From an uncultured Clostridia bacterium (GTDB lineage: Bacteria > Bacillota > Clostridia > UBA1381), in assembly GCA_945948775.1 (NCBI GenBank), contig CAMFCK010000005.1, forward strand, positions 1 to 13,332: a DNA stretch of 13,332 nucleotides, written 5' to 3'. The notes under the pieces were generated by a model, which saw only the letters and a program-made list of their open reading frames with translations, searched no databases and had not been told where the DNA came from. Both the position numbers and the translations under genes were made by a program. This document shows, one piece after another, positions 8,104 to 13,332 of the stretch (positions are counted from its first letter, which is position 1; every line of letters begins with the position of its first letter).

Positions 8104-8251
8104 GGCTTGTGCAGAGGGCGGAATAATTTGTATTTAACTTGTTCAAGTGCGGCTGCCGCGGCTGTTTAAGGACGCGGAGCTTGAATATGTTATATAATAA
8201 TAATTTAGGTTATATCACAAGAATGAATTTACTTGGAGGTGTAGAGAAAGT
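8104..8251 (+). promoter_or_regulatory. rpsM leader region with long hairpin (possible ribosomal protein autoregulation site)
   Basis: This 148-nt space is the longest inside the ribosomal operon. TGTTCAAG (8140-8147) pairs with CTTGAATA (8180-8187), eight pairs including one G-U, and inside it CCGCG (8156-8160) pairs with CGCGG (8173-8177). An alternative small hairpin GCGG/CCGC lies within the left arm. An AU-rich stretch (8184-8232) follows, containing TATAAT at 8193-8198, then the rpsM site GGAGGTG (8235-8241). In E. coli, S4 represses the alpha operon through an mRNA structure upstream of rpsM; the position here is equivalent and rpsD is in the same operon, so an S4-binding leader is a reasonable inference. 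An internal promoter is possible, but I see no good -35 box. Confidence 0.45.
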
Positions 8252-8620
8252 ATGGCAAGAATAGCAGGTGTTGACTTACCGAGAGAAAAGCGTGTTGAAG
8301 TCGGTCTTACCTATATCTATGGTATCGGTCTTAAGAGCTCACAGAAGCTTCTCGCGCAAAACGGTATTAATCCTGATACAAGAGTAAAGGATCTGACAGA
8401 AGAAGAAGTCAACAAACTCAGAGAGTCAATTGACGCAGAATACACTGTTGAGGGTGATTTAAGACGCCGTGTAGCGCTTGACATCAAAAGATTGATGGAA
8501 ATCGGCTGCTACCGCGGAATACGTCACAGAAAGGGTCTGCCCGTAAGAGGACAGAACACCAAGAACAATGCGAGAACCAGAAAAGGTCCCGCAAAGACAA
8601 TGGCTAACAAGAAGAAGTAA
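8252..8620 (+). CDS. rpsM: 30S ribosomal protein S13
   Basis: A 122-residue protein, the usual S13 length. S13 is in the 30S head, forms bridges B1a/B1b with the 50S subunit and its tail touches the P-site tRNA. Signatures are [20 protein letters not shown] with YIYGIG, and the C-terminal [20 protein letters not shown] followed by ARTRKGPAK and a lysine-rich end. The ATG at 8252 has a TTGGAGGTG site (8233-8241) with rather long spacing of about 10 nt. It opens the alpha-operon part and is preceded by a structured 148-nt leader. Confidence 0.97.
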   Translation: MARIAGVDLPREKRVEVGLTYIYGIGLKSSQKLLAQNGINPDTRVKDLTEEEVNKLRESIDAEYTVEGDLRRRVALDIKRLMEIGCYRGIRHRKGLPVRGQNTKNNARTRKGPAKTMANKKK

Positions 8621-8638
8621 AGGAGGGACCAAAACGTA

Positions 8639-9034
8639 ATGGCAAAGGTAGCTAAAAAGACCACGAGAACCAGACGTGTCAAGAAGAATATTGAAAGAGG
8701 CGCTGCGCACATTCGTTCCAGCTTTAATAATACAATCGTTACCATCACAGATGTTGACGGAAATGCATTGTCTTGGGCAAGCGCAGGAGGTCTGGGCTTC
8801 AGAGGTTCAAAGAAGAGCACTCCGTTTGCTGCGCAGACAGCTGCTGAAACTGCTGCAAAAGCGGCTATGGAGCATGGCTTAAAGACAGTAGAAGTGTTCG
8901 TAAAGGGACCCGGGGCCGGAAGAGAAGCGGCGATCCGTGCATTGCAGGCTGCAGGCCTGGAGGTTACAATGATAAAGGATGTAACGCCAATTCCTCATAA
9001 CGGCTGCAGACCGCCCAAGAGAAGACGTGTCTGA
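8639..9034 (+). CDS. rpsK: 30S ribosomal protein S11
   Basis: A 131-residue protein, matching S11 elsewhere. S11 forms part of the 30S platform near the Shine-Dalgarno/anti-Shine-Dalgarno helix. Signatures are [20 protein letters not shown] (about residues 24-43), [38 protein letters not shown] and the C-terminal [25 protein letters not shown] (8619-8627) overlaps the rpsM stop and serves the ATG at 8639, indicating coupling to S13. rpsD follows after 30 nt. Confidence 0.98.
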   Translation: MAKVAKKTTRTRRVKKNIERGAAHIRSSFNNTIVTITDVDGNALSWASAGGLGFRGSKKSTPFAAQTAAETAAKAAMEHGLKTVEVFVKGPGAGREAAIRALQAAGLEVTMIKDVTPIPHNGCRPPKRRRV

Positions 9035-9064
9035 TAATATTATTAGAAGGAGGAATCAGAGCAG

Positions 9065-9658
9065 ATGGCTAAGAATATGCAACCTATTCTTAAGAGATGC
9101 AGAACTCTCGGAATCGAGCCGGGTGTGATGGGTGTTCATAAAAGCTCAAACAAAAACCCGCAGAAGAACAGAAGAAAGCAGTCCGAGTATGGCTTGCAGC
9201 TCAATGAGAAGCAGAAGGTTAAGTTTATATACGGCGTTTTGGAAAAGCAGTTCCATAAATATTATGTAATGGCTACAAAGAAGCACGGCATCACAGGTGA
9301 AGAGCTTTTGTCAATTCTCGAAACAAGACTTGACAATGTAGTATTCAGACTTGGACTGGCAAATACAAGACGTGAGGCAAGACAGATTGTTAACCACGGA
9401 CACATCCTTGTAAACGGCAAGAGAGTTGATATTCCGTCATATCTTGTTAAAGAGGGTGATGTGATCGCAGTTCGCGAAAAGAGCAGAAACTCAGCGCATA
9501 TGAAGGAAATCGCAGAGGCAAATGCATCTAGAGGCGTACCAAAGTGGTTAGACATGGACAAGAATGCAATGCAGGGCAAGGTTGTATCGCTTCCGACAAG
9601 AGATTGTATCGACTACGAAGTAGAAGAACACTTAATCGTCGAGTTGTATTCTAAGTAA
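9065..9658 (+). CDS. rpsD: 30S ribosomal protein S4, zinc-free clostridial type
   Basis: A 197-residue protein close to the usual 200-residue S4. S4 nucleates 30S assembly on the 16S rRNA 5' domain and is an mRNA-binding repressor in several bacteria. The N-terminus ([11 protein letters not shown]) has a single cysteine (C12), so the four-cysteine zinc site of some S4 proteins is absent. The S4 RNA-binding domain is at about residues 90-155, including [19 protein letters not shown] and [20 protein letters not shown]. The ATG at 9065 follows AGAAGGAGG (9045-9053). In Bacillus rpsD is a separate gene; here it lies in the alpha operon, as in E. coli and many Clostridia. Confidence 0.97.
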   Translation: MAKNMQPILKRCRTLGIEPGVMGVHKSSNKNPQKNRRKQSEYGLQLNEKQKVKFIYGVLEKQFHKYYVMATKKHGITGEELLSILETRLDNVVFRLGLANTRREARQIVNHGHILVNGKRVDIPSYLVKEGDVIAVREKSRNSAHMKEIAEANASRGVPKWLDMDKNAMQGKVVSLPTRDCIDYEVEEHLIVELYSK

Positions 9659-9667
9659 TTTTTGTTT

Positions 9668-9711
9668 ACCCTCGGAAAGATGGATATTTACTTGATTATG
9701 TAAAGGAGGGT
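9668..9711 (+). promoter_or_regulatory. rpoA leader structure that can mask the ribosome binding site
   Basis: In the 62-nt gap before rpoA, ACCCTC (9668-9673) is perfectly complementary to GAGGGT (9706-9711), which contains most of the rpoA Shine-Dalgarno AAAGGAGGG (9702-9710). Inside this stem, TTTAC (9687-9691) pairs with GTAAA (9700-9704) over an 8-nt loop, and the two helices lie one nucleotide apart on the 3' side, so they could stack. Together they would cover the ribosome binding site. The complementarity is read directly from the sequence; regulation is inference. Confidence 0.4.
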
Positions 9712-9720
9712 TTTAATAAG

Positions 9721-10665
9721 ATGATTGAAATGGAAAAGCCCAATATTGAATGTTTGGAAATGTCGGGAAATTACGGTGTATTTCAAGTAACGCCGCTTGA
9801 GCGCGGTTATGCGACAACGCTTGGCAATTCTTTAAGAAGGATACTTCTTTCAAGCTTGCCCGGCGCTGCGGCTACTGCAATTAAAATAGAAGGTGTTCAG
9901 CATGAGTTTTCGACAGTTCCTGGCGTGGTGGAAGATGTAACGGAGATAATCCTGAATATCAAGAAGCTTGCGCTTAAACTGCATTCTGAATCATCAAAAA
10001 CTGTGTATATAGAAGCGAAAGGCGCCTGCGAAATTACTGCGGCTGACATCAAATGCGATGATGACGTAGAGATTTTCAATCCTGATTTGCATATTGCTAC
10101 CCTCAATGAGGATGCAAATGTATACATGGAGATAACGCTGGCAAAGGGCAGAGGCTATGTTTCTGCTGAAAAGAATAAGCAAGCAATGCAGCCGCCGGTC
10201 GGCGTAATACCCGTTGATTCGATATATACGCCTGTAAAAAAGGTCAATTACACGGTAGAGAATACAAGAGTCGGACAGTACAGCGATCGTGAGACATTGA
10301 CAGTTGAGGTATCTACAAACGGTACGACCAAACCTGATGAAGCAGTAAGTTTAGCCGCAAAAATTATGACTGATCTTCTGGCACTTTTTGTCAATCTGTC
10401 AGAGGAAGGCAAAAATGCCGAAATCGTGGTGGAAAAAGAAGAAAGCAAGAAGGAAAAGGTTCTTGAAATGTCAATTGAGGATCTTGATTTATCAGTACGT
10501 TCCTACAACTGCCTGAAGCGTGCAGGAATAAATACGGTAGAGGATCTTGCAAACAAGACGGAAGAGGAAATGATGAAGGTCAGAAACCTCGGCAGAAAGT
10601 CGCTTGATGAAGTTAAATACAAATTACACGGATTAGGCTTAGCTCTGAGAGAAGAGGAAGACTAA
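9721..10665 (+). CDS. rpoA: DNA-directed RNA polymerase subunit alpha
   Basis: A 314-residue protein, exactly the usual length in Firmicutes. The alpha dimer scaffolds assembly of beta and beta-prime. The N-terminal domain (about 1-230) contains [19 protein letters not shown] (27-45), with the assembly-critical arginines R39/R40, and [17 protein letters not shown] (161-177). An acidic/basic linker (231-248) leads to the C-terminal domain (250-310), with the DNA-contacting R260 ([12 protein letters not shown]) and [11 protein letters not shown]. The ATG at 9721 is 10 nt after AAAGGAGGG; a second in-frame ATG at 9730 has poorer spacing. The upstream gap may fold over the binding site. rplQ follows after 30 nt. 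Confidence 0.98.
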   Translation: MIEMEKPNIECLEMSGNYGVFQVTPLERGYATTLGNSLRRILLSSLPGAAATAIKIEGVQHEFSTVPGVVEDVTEIILNIKKLALKLHSESSKTVYIEAKGACEITAADIKCDDDVEIFNPDLHIATLNEDANVYMEITLAKGRGYVSAEKNKQAMQPPVGVIPVDSIYTPVKKVNYTVENTRVGQYSDRETLTVEVSTNGTTKPDEAVSLAAKIMTDLLALFVNLSEEGKNAEIVVEKEESKKEKVLEMSIEDLDLSVRSYNCLKRAGINTVEDLANKTEEEMMKVRNLGRKSLDEVKYKLHGLGLALREEED

Positions 10666-10695
10666 TATTTGCCATAACGAAAGGAGGATGCTTTA

Positions 10696-11034
10696 ATGGG
10701 TACAAGGAAGCTTAACCTGCCTACCGATCAGAGAATGGCTCTTTTGAGAAATCTGGTTACCAGTTTTTTGGAGAACGGCAGAGTTGAAACTACTTTGACA
10801 AGAGCAAAGGAAGCACAGAGCCTTGCTGAGAAGATGATCACTCTCGGTAAAGCAAATACATTGCATTCACGCCGTCAGGCATTGGAATTCATCACTAAAG
10901 AGGATGTTGTTACAAAGCTTTTTAGCGAGATTGCTCCTAAATACGCTGAAAGAAACGGTGGATATACAAGAATAATCAAAGAAGGACCGCGCCGCGGTGA
11001 CGCAGCTCCGATGGCAATTCTTGAGCTTGTATAA
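10696..11034 (+). CDS. rplQ: 50S ribosomal protein L17
   Basis: A 112-residue protein of the expected L17 length. L17 sits beside the tunnel exit on the solvent face of the 50S subunit. Signatures are [20 protein letters not shown] (residues 3-22), [14 protein letters not shown] and the C-terminal [28 protein letters not shown] (10680-10687) precedes the ATG at 10696. This is the last gene of the operon: a Rho-independent terminator starts 23 nt after its stop. In many other Firmicutes, ECF transporter genes (ecfA/ecfT) and truA follow rplQ; here the next genes are convergent and unrelated. Confidence 0.97.
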   Translation: MGTRKLNLPTDQRMALLRNLVTSFLENGRVETTLTRAKEAQSLAEKMITLGKANTLHSRRQALEFITKEDVVTKLFSEIAPKYAERNGGYTRIIKEGPRRGDAAPMAILELV

Positions 11035-11056
11035 TTGAATTTTGCATTTTAAGAGA

Positions 11057-11084
11057 GGGTGTTGCGTTGAGCAATGCCCTTTTT
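11057..11084 (+). terminator. Rho-independent terminator of the ribosomal protein/rpoA operon
   Basis: GGGTGTTGC (11057-11065) pairs with GCAATGCCC (11071-11079) over a 5-nt loop, nine pairs including two G-U, followed at once by TTTTT (11080-11084). It lies 23 nt after the rplQ stop, the expected place to end the long operon transcript. Confidence 0.88.
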
Positions 11085-11099
11085 GCTGTCTAAGAAAAA

Positions 11100-11162
11100 A
11101 TGCTGCTTTTTAAATTATTCGGATTTCTGATAAGTTAATTGTATTATTCAAATAAGCAGCAT
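11100..11162. repeat. Perfect 9-bp inverted repeat between convergent terminators
   Basis: ATGCTGCTT (11100-11108) and AAGCAGCAT (11154-11162) are exact inverted copies around a 45-nt AT-rich spacer. On the - strand the structure is followed by a T-run (complement of 11095-11100), so it could be a back-up terminator for sleB read-through. A further small inverted repeat, CATGAA/TTCATG (11160-11176), overlaps its right end. A short mobile or repetitive element, or a small RNA, cannot be excluded; no coding sequence is visible. Confidence 0.4.
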
Positions 11163-11180
11163 GAATATATTTCATGAGAT

Positions 11181-11215
11181 AAAAAAGCCTCACAGGAATT
11201 ATCCTGTAAGGCTTT
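11181..11215 (-). terminator. Rho-independent terminator of sleB
   Basis: On the - strand, AAAGCCT and ACAGGA arms pair with TCCTGT and AGGCTTT, 13 pairs interrupted by one A-C mismatch, around a 4-nt loop (stem 11184-11215). The T-run is the complement of A11181-11186. It begins 3 nt after the sleB stop codon, so sleB ends its own transcript here, convergent with the ribosomal operon. Confidence 0.9.
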
Positions 11216-11218
11216 GTA

Positions 11219-11866
11219 TTATTTGCAAAATACATGCTTGCCTATAGTTTTAATAACAGGTCGTGAACGTATCCATTGATTTGTCGCAGTGACCGGATTG
11301 TAGTAGTATATTGCCCCGCCTGAGGGATCCCAGCCGTTCATTGCATCACGAGCTGCATTTATACATGACTGAGAAGGCGACATATTTATCTGACCGTCAT
11401 TAACCGCTGTAAAGGCACCGCTTTCATAGATAACGCTTGCAATCGAATTGGGAAAAGAAGAATGCTTGACGCGGTTCAGAACTACCGCACCTACTGCAAC
11501 CTGCCCTTCATACGGTTCTCCGCGTGCTTCACCGTTAATAAGCATTGCAAGCAGATTTACATTATTATTGTTAGAGGTCTGTGTGGTACTTGAAGAAATG
11601 CCCATTTTTGCAAGTGTTGCCGGCCCTGCTACACCATCGGGAGTGAGTCCGTTGTTCTGCTGGAAGCGTTTTACCGCAGCTTCTGTTTTAGCGCCGTAAA
11701 CGCCGTCTGCATAGCCAGTGAGATATCCCCAGTTAATAAGCTTTTGCTGGATTTTTGTGACCTCGGTACCGGTCGAACCGCGCCTTGACAGCGCCCACGC
11801 CTCCGGTTGTACAAGAAAAACTATACTCATGACTAACGCTAAAATTTTTAATCTGTTTTTTTTCAT
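11219..11866 (-). CDS. sleB: Spore cortex-lytic enzyme SleB (germination-specific lytic transglycosylase)
   Basis: A 215-residue exported protein. Residues 1-26 form a signal peptide (KKNR followed by a hydrophobic stretch ending near AWA-LS). Residues 30-88 are a peptidoglycan-binding type 1 domain (VTKIQQKLINWGYL, DGVYGAKTEAAVKRFQQ, DGVAGPATL). An Asn/Ser/Thr linker (91-103) joins the SleB/CwlJ hydrolase domain (104-215), with catalytic-type Glu E113 in INGEARGEPYEGQVAVGAVV, then ESGAFTAVNDGQI, GGAIYYYNP and IGKHVFCK. In Bacillus the enzyme cleaves muramic-delta-lactam cortex during germination. GGAAAGGAAAGGG precedes the ATG at 11866. No ypeB partner lies downstream; the gene is followed by its own terminator. 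Expression in the forespore is expected, but I found no convincing sigma-G promoter. Its presence suggests an endospore former. Confidence 0.93.
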   Translation of the reverse strand: MKKNRLKILALVMSIVFLVQPEAWALSRRGSTGTEVTKIQQKLINWGYLTGYADGVYGAKTEAAVKRFQQNNGLTPDGVAGPATLAKMGISSSTTQTSNNNNVNLLAMLINGEARGEPYEGQVAVGAVVLNRVKHSSFPNSIASVIYESGAFTAVNDGQINMSPSQSCINAARDAMNGWDPSGGAIYYYNPVTATNQWIRSRPVIKTIGKHVFCK

Positions 11867-11963
11867 AGCCCTTTCCTTTCCTTCTATGCTATAGTAGATA
11901 TAATAATTTTTTCCTGTTTTCCATTAAATATACATAAAAAGAAATCATAAAGGCAATATGTAG

Positions 11964-11986
11964 TGCGGCGGATGATAACCGCCGCA
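11964..11986 (-). terminator. GC-rich hairpin after the EIIA gene, probable terminator
   Basis: TGCGGCGG (11964-11971) and CCGCCGCA (11979-11986) form a perfect 8-bp stem around a 7-nt loop, starting 8 nt after the EIIA stop codon on the - strand. No immediate T-run follows on the - strand (next bases ACTACATATTG), so it is a weak or factor-assisted terminator, or a 3' mRNA stabiliser. The 128-nt gap between the EIIA and sleB genes otherwise holds the AT-rich sleB upstream region. Confidence 0.55.
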
Positions 11987-11994
11987 AAGCAGTA

Positions 11995-12462
11995 TCAAAG
12001 CGTATAACTGAGGGCAACAGTCTTGCCTGCAACAGTATAGCCATGATGTGGAGTCAGTTTTTTCACCTTGCTCATATTAGTAACAATTATCGGCGTGTGA
12101 ATGAAATATTCCTCTGCACTCAGCAGCGCTAAATCAACCTCACATATGATGTCGCCGACCTTGACATGATCTCCGGTTTTTACCATTGGCGTAAAGCCGC
12201 GTCCGTTAAGCTCGACGGTATCAAGACCTATGTGAATGAGTATTTCCAGTCCTTCATCAGATAATATCGAGTATGCATTATTGGTATCGAAAATACGCTT
12301 CACGTCACCGTCTACCGGAGATTTAACTTCATTGTCGGTGGGAATAATTGCTATCCCATCGCCGAGAATTTTTGCTGAAAAAACCGGGTCGGGTACATCG
12401 GACAGCGATATTGCATCGCCTGTCTGAGTGGCAAAAATCAGTCCCGAATCCTTTTTAATCAT
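11995..12462 (-). CDS. Stand-alone PTS glucose-family EIIA protein with altered active-site pair
   Basis: A 155-residue protein of the EIIA-Glc/Crr type (PF00358-like), cytosolic, which takes phosphate from HPr and passes it to an EIIB domain. Family features: FSAKILGDGIAIIP (28-41), SPVDGDV (48-54), the phosphohistidine H77 in EILIHIGLDTVELNGRGF, VKVGD (100-104), and a TPIIVTNM segment near residue 123. In E. coli EIIA-Glc two histidines face each other (H75 and H90). H90 corresponds to H77 here, but the position equal to H75 is N62 (TNNAYS instead of TNHAFS). It is an orphan: no EIIB or EIIC is in the window, and it is flanked by terminators, so it is probably monocistronic. AAAGGAGAG precedes the ATG at 12462. 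It may serve a sugar permease encoded elsewhere or be regulatory. Confidence 0.92.
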   Translation of the reverse strand: MIKKDSGLIFATQTGDAISLSDVPDPVFSAKILGDGIAIIPTDNEVKSPVDGDVKRIFDTNNAYSILSDEGLEILIHIGLDTVELNGRGFTPMVKTGDHVKVGDIICEVDLALLSAEEYFIHTPIIVTNMSKVKKLTPHHGYTVAGKTVALSYTL

Positions 12463-12553
12463 AAAATTTCTCTCCTTTCGGATAAATGCGGTTTTGCGCC
12501 GCTGTTATTAGATTTTCCAGCGTATAAAATTTTATGATTTGAAAATTTTAACT
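12463..12553 (-). promoter_or_regulatory. EIIA gene upstream region with AT palindrome
   Basis: This stretch between the preceding gene's terminator and the EIIA start must hold its promoter. It contains a perfect 12-bp palindrome ATAAAATTTTAT (12524-12535) and an AAAATTTT core (12542-12549). Closer to the gene, CGCTG (12500-12504) can pair with CAGCG (12518-12522), while GCGG (12488-12491) can pair with CCGC (12499-12502); the two hairpins share bases and exclude each other. No clear -35/-10 pair could be fixed. Operator or RNA-switch roles are speculative. Confidence 0.35.
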
Positions 12554-12588
12554 AAAAAAAACGGACTTTTATGGGGTGAAAGTCCGTT
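12554..12588 (-). terminator. Rho-independent terminator of the SLH-domain gene
   Basis: AACGGACTTT (12560-12569) and AAAGTCCGTT (12579-12588) form a perfect 10-bp stem over a 9-nt loop, followed on the - strand by a run of eight T (complement of A12554-12561, partly inside the stem). It lies 17 nt after the stop of the upstream - strand gene and separates it from the EIIA gene. Confidence 0.9.
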
Positions 12589-12604
12589 GTAACATTAATG
12601 ACTG

Positions 12605-13332
12605 TCATTGCGAAACGCGCAGCAGCTCAATAACAATTTTCGCGGCGCTTCGCTTGGTAAGCTCGCCCTCCGTCATGCAGAAGCATTCACAGCCGGTGCG
12701 GTTAATCATTTCAACCGCGGCTTCTGCGGTGATGGGAGCGCGGGGATTAAACCGTCCGAGCGTGCCCTCTGCAATGCCAAGCTTCTTTGCAATGCCCACA
12801 GCTTTTGCATAATAATCGCGGGGATAAACATCCGAAAAGTTTTCGCGCTCATATGCATGAAGATTAAGAGCGTTTACCAGAAGTACGGTAAATTCGGCAC
12901 GGCTTATAATGTCATCCGCGTCTGGCGTTTCTCCGGCAGCACATTTTCTTGCCCAAAAAGCAAGATTGTTTGTTGCAAAATCGCCGGTGATATAATTGAC
13001 CGCATATTGCGAAGGCTCCATTTCGCTGCTGCAATATTGAGTCATATTGTAAAGGCGCTTTGGCTGCGGCCGTGTATATGGTACGGTAGCATGCGAGAGG
13101 TCAGCCTCTTGTGCGGCATAAATTTCTATTCTGTCATCATTATATATGAGAATATCTGACCTGCCGTCTCCAATAAGATCCGCCCACATTATATGACCAT
13201 CGAAGGGGAGGGTAAACATCGGATTCATATCAGAGTCATAAATTGCCGCGGGCAGCTCTCCTCTGCGGCAGACAAGAAGCCGGTCATATCCGTCAGCGTC
13301 AAAATTATGTATTGCAGTAACAGTGGCACTCT
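12605..13332 (-). CDS. Probable secreted protein with FG-GAP-like and S-layer homology segments (5' end outside window)
   Basis: The reading frame is open from the right edge to TGA at 12605-12607, giving 241 visible C-terminal residues; the ATG at 13226-13228 is probably internal because homology-like sequence continues upstream of it. Visible residues 10-20 (FDADGYDRLLV) and 49-71 (WADLIGDGRSDILIY) resemble Asp-rich FG-GAP/VCBS beta-propeller repeats. Residues 141-211 form an S-layer homology (SLH) unit: ISRAEFTVLLVNALNL, FSDVYPRDYYAKAVGIAKKL, then GRFNPRAPITAEAAVEMI. A second, degenerate SLH-like end (224-237, LTKRSAAKIVIELL) follows. SLH units bind pyruvylated secondary wall polymers, so surface attachment is likely; three units are usual and only one clear one is seen. 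A polysaccharide lyase or other beta-propeller enzyme is possible, but the N-terminal part is missing. Function unknown. Confidence 0.75.
   Translation of the reverse strand, partial: SATVTAIHNFDADGYDRLLVCRRGELPAAIYDSDMNPMFTLPFDGHIMWADLIGDGRSDILIYNDDRIEIYAAQEADLSHATVPYTRPQPKRLYNMTQYCSSEMEPSQYAVNYITGDFATNNLAFWARKCAAGETPDADDIISRAEFTVLLVNALNLHAYERENFSDVYPRDYYAKAVGIAKKLGIAEGTLGRFNPRAPITAEAAVEMINRTGCECFCMTEGELTKRSAAKIVIELLRVSQ

Noticed and set aside
8193..8198. TATAAT as a promoter -10 box before rpsM
   Set aside because: No acceptable -35 hexamer lies 16-18 nt upstream and no TGn extension precedes it; kept only as a possibility in the leader annotation.
11929..11934. TGTATA on the - strand as a sigma-G -35 element for sleB
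   Set aside because: It resembles the -35 consensus, but no matching -10 (CATnnTA-like) occurs at the right spacing.
12576..13159. + strand open frames opposite the SLH-domain gene
   Set aside because: They are antisense to a frame with clear SLH motifs and have no recognisable domains or good ribosome binding sites.

Overview
The window is a conserved chromosomal stretch of a low-to-moderate GC Gram-positive bacterium, most likely an endospore-forming member of class Clostridia (Oscillospiraceae/Ruminococcaceae-like). This placement is inferred from gene order, strong AAGGAGG ribosome binding sites, zinc-ribbon forms of S14 and L36, a clostridial-type S4, a KOW-domain gene between map and infA, and a SleB spore cortex hydrolase. 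No database search was possible, so the taxonomy is approximate.

Region 1 (1-11084, + strand) is the 3' part of the S10 operon followed by complete spc and alpha operons, fused into one run: end of rplP, rpmC, rpsQ, rplN, rplX, rplE, rpsZ, rpsH, rplF, rplR, rpsE, rpmD, rplO, secY, adk, map, a KOW RNA-binding gene, infA, rpmJ, rpsM, rpsK, rpsD, rpoA and rplQ. Most gaps are 2-60 nt. The run encodes ribosomal proteins, the translocon channel (SecY), adenylate kinase, N-terminal methionine removal (Map), initiation factor IF-1 and the RNA polymerase alpha subunit. It ends at a clear Rho-independent terminator after rplQ. The 148-nt gap before rpsM and the 62-nt gap before rpoA can form RNA structures that may be regulatory.

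Region 2 (11085-13332, - strand) is convergent to the ribosomal operon and holds three separately terminated genes: a spore cortex-lytic enzyme (sleB), a stand-alone glucose-family PTS EIIA protein lacking one of the two usual active-site histidines, and the 3' part of a large, probably secreted protein with FG-GAP-like and S-layer homology segments that runs off the right edge. Hairpins mark each boundary.

The window is mostly ordinary core genome. I see no CRISPR array, transposase, integrase, tRNA, rRNA or defence system. The points most worth a second look are the rpsM leader, the rpoA leader that can mask its ribosome binding site, the EIIA His-to-Asn change, two departures from the adenylate kinase consensus, the uncharacterised KOW protein and the nested inverted repeats between the convergent terminators.
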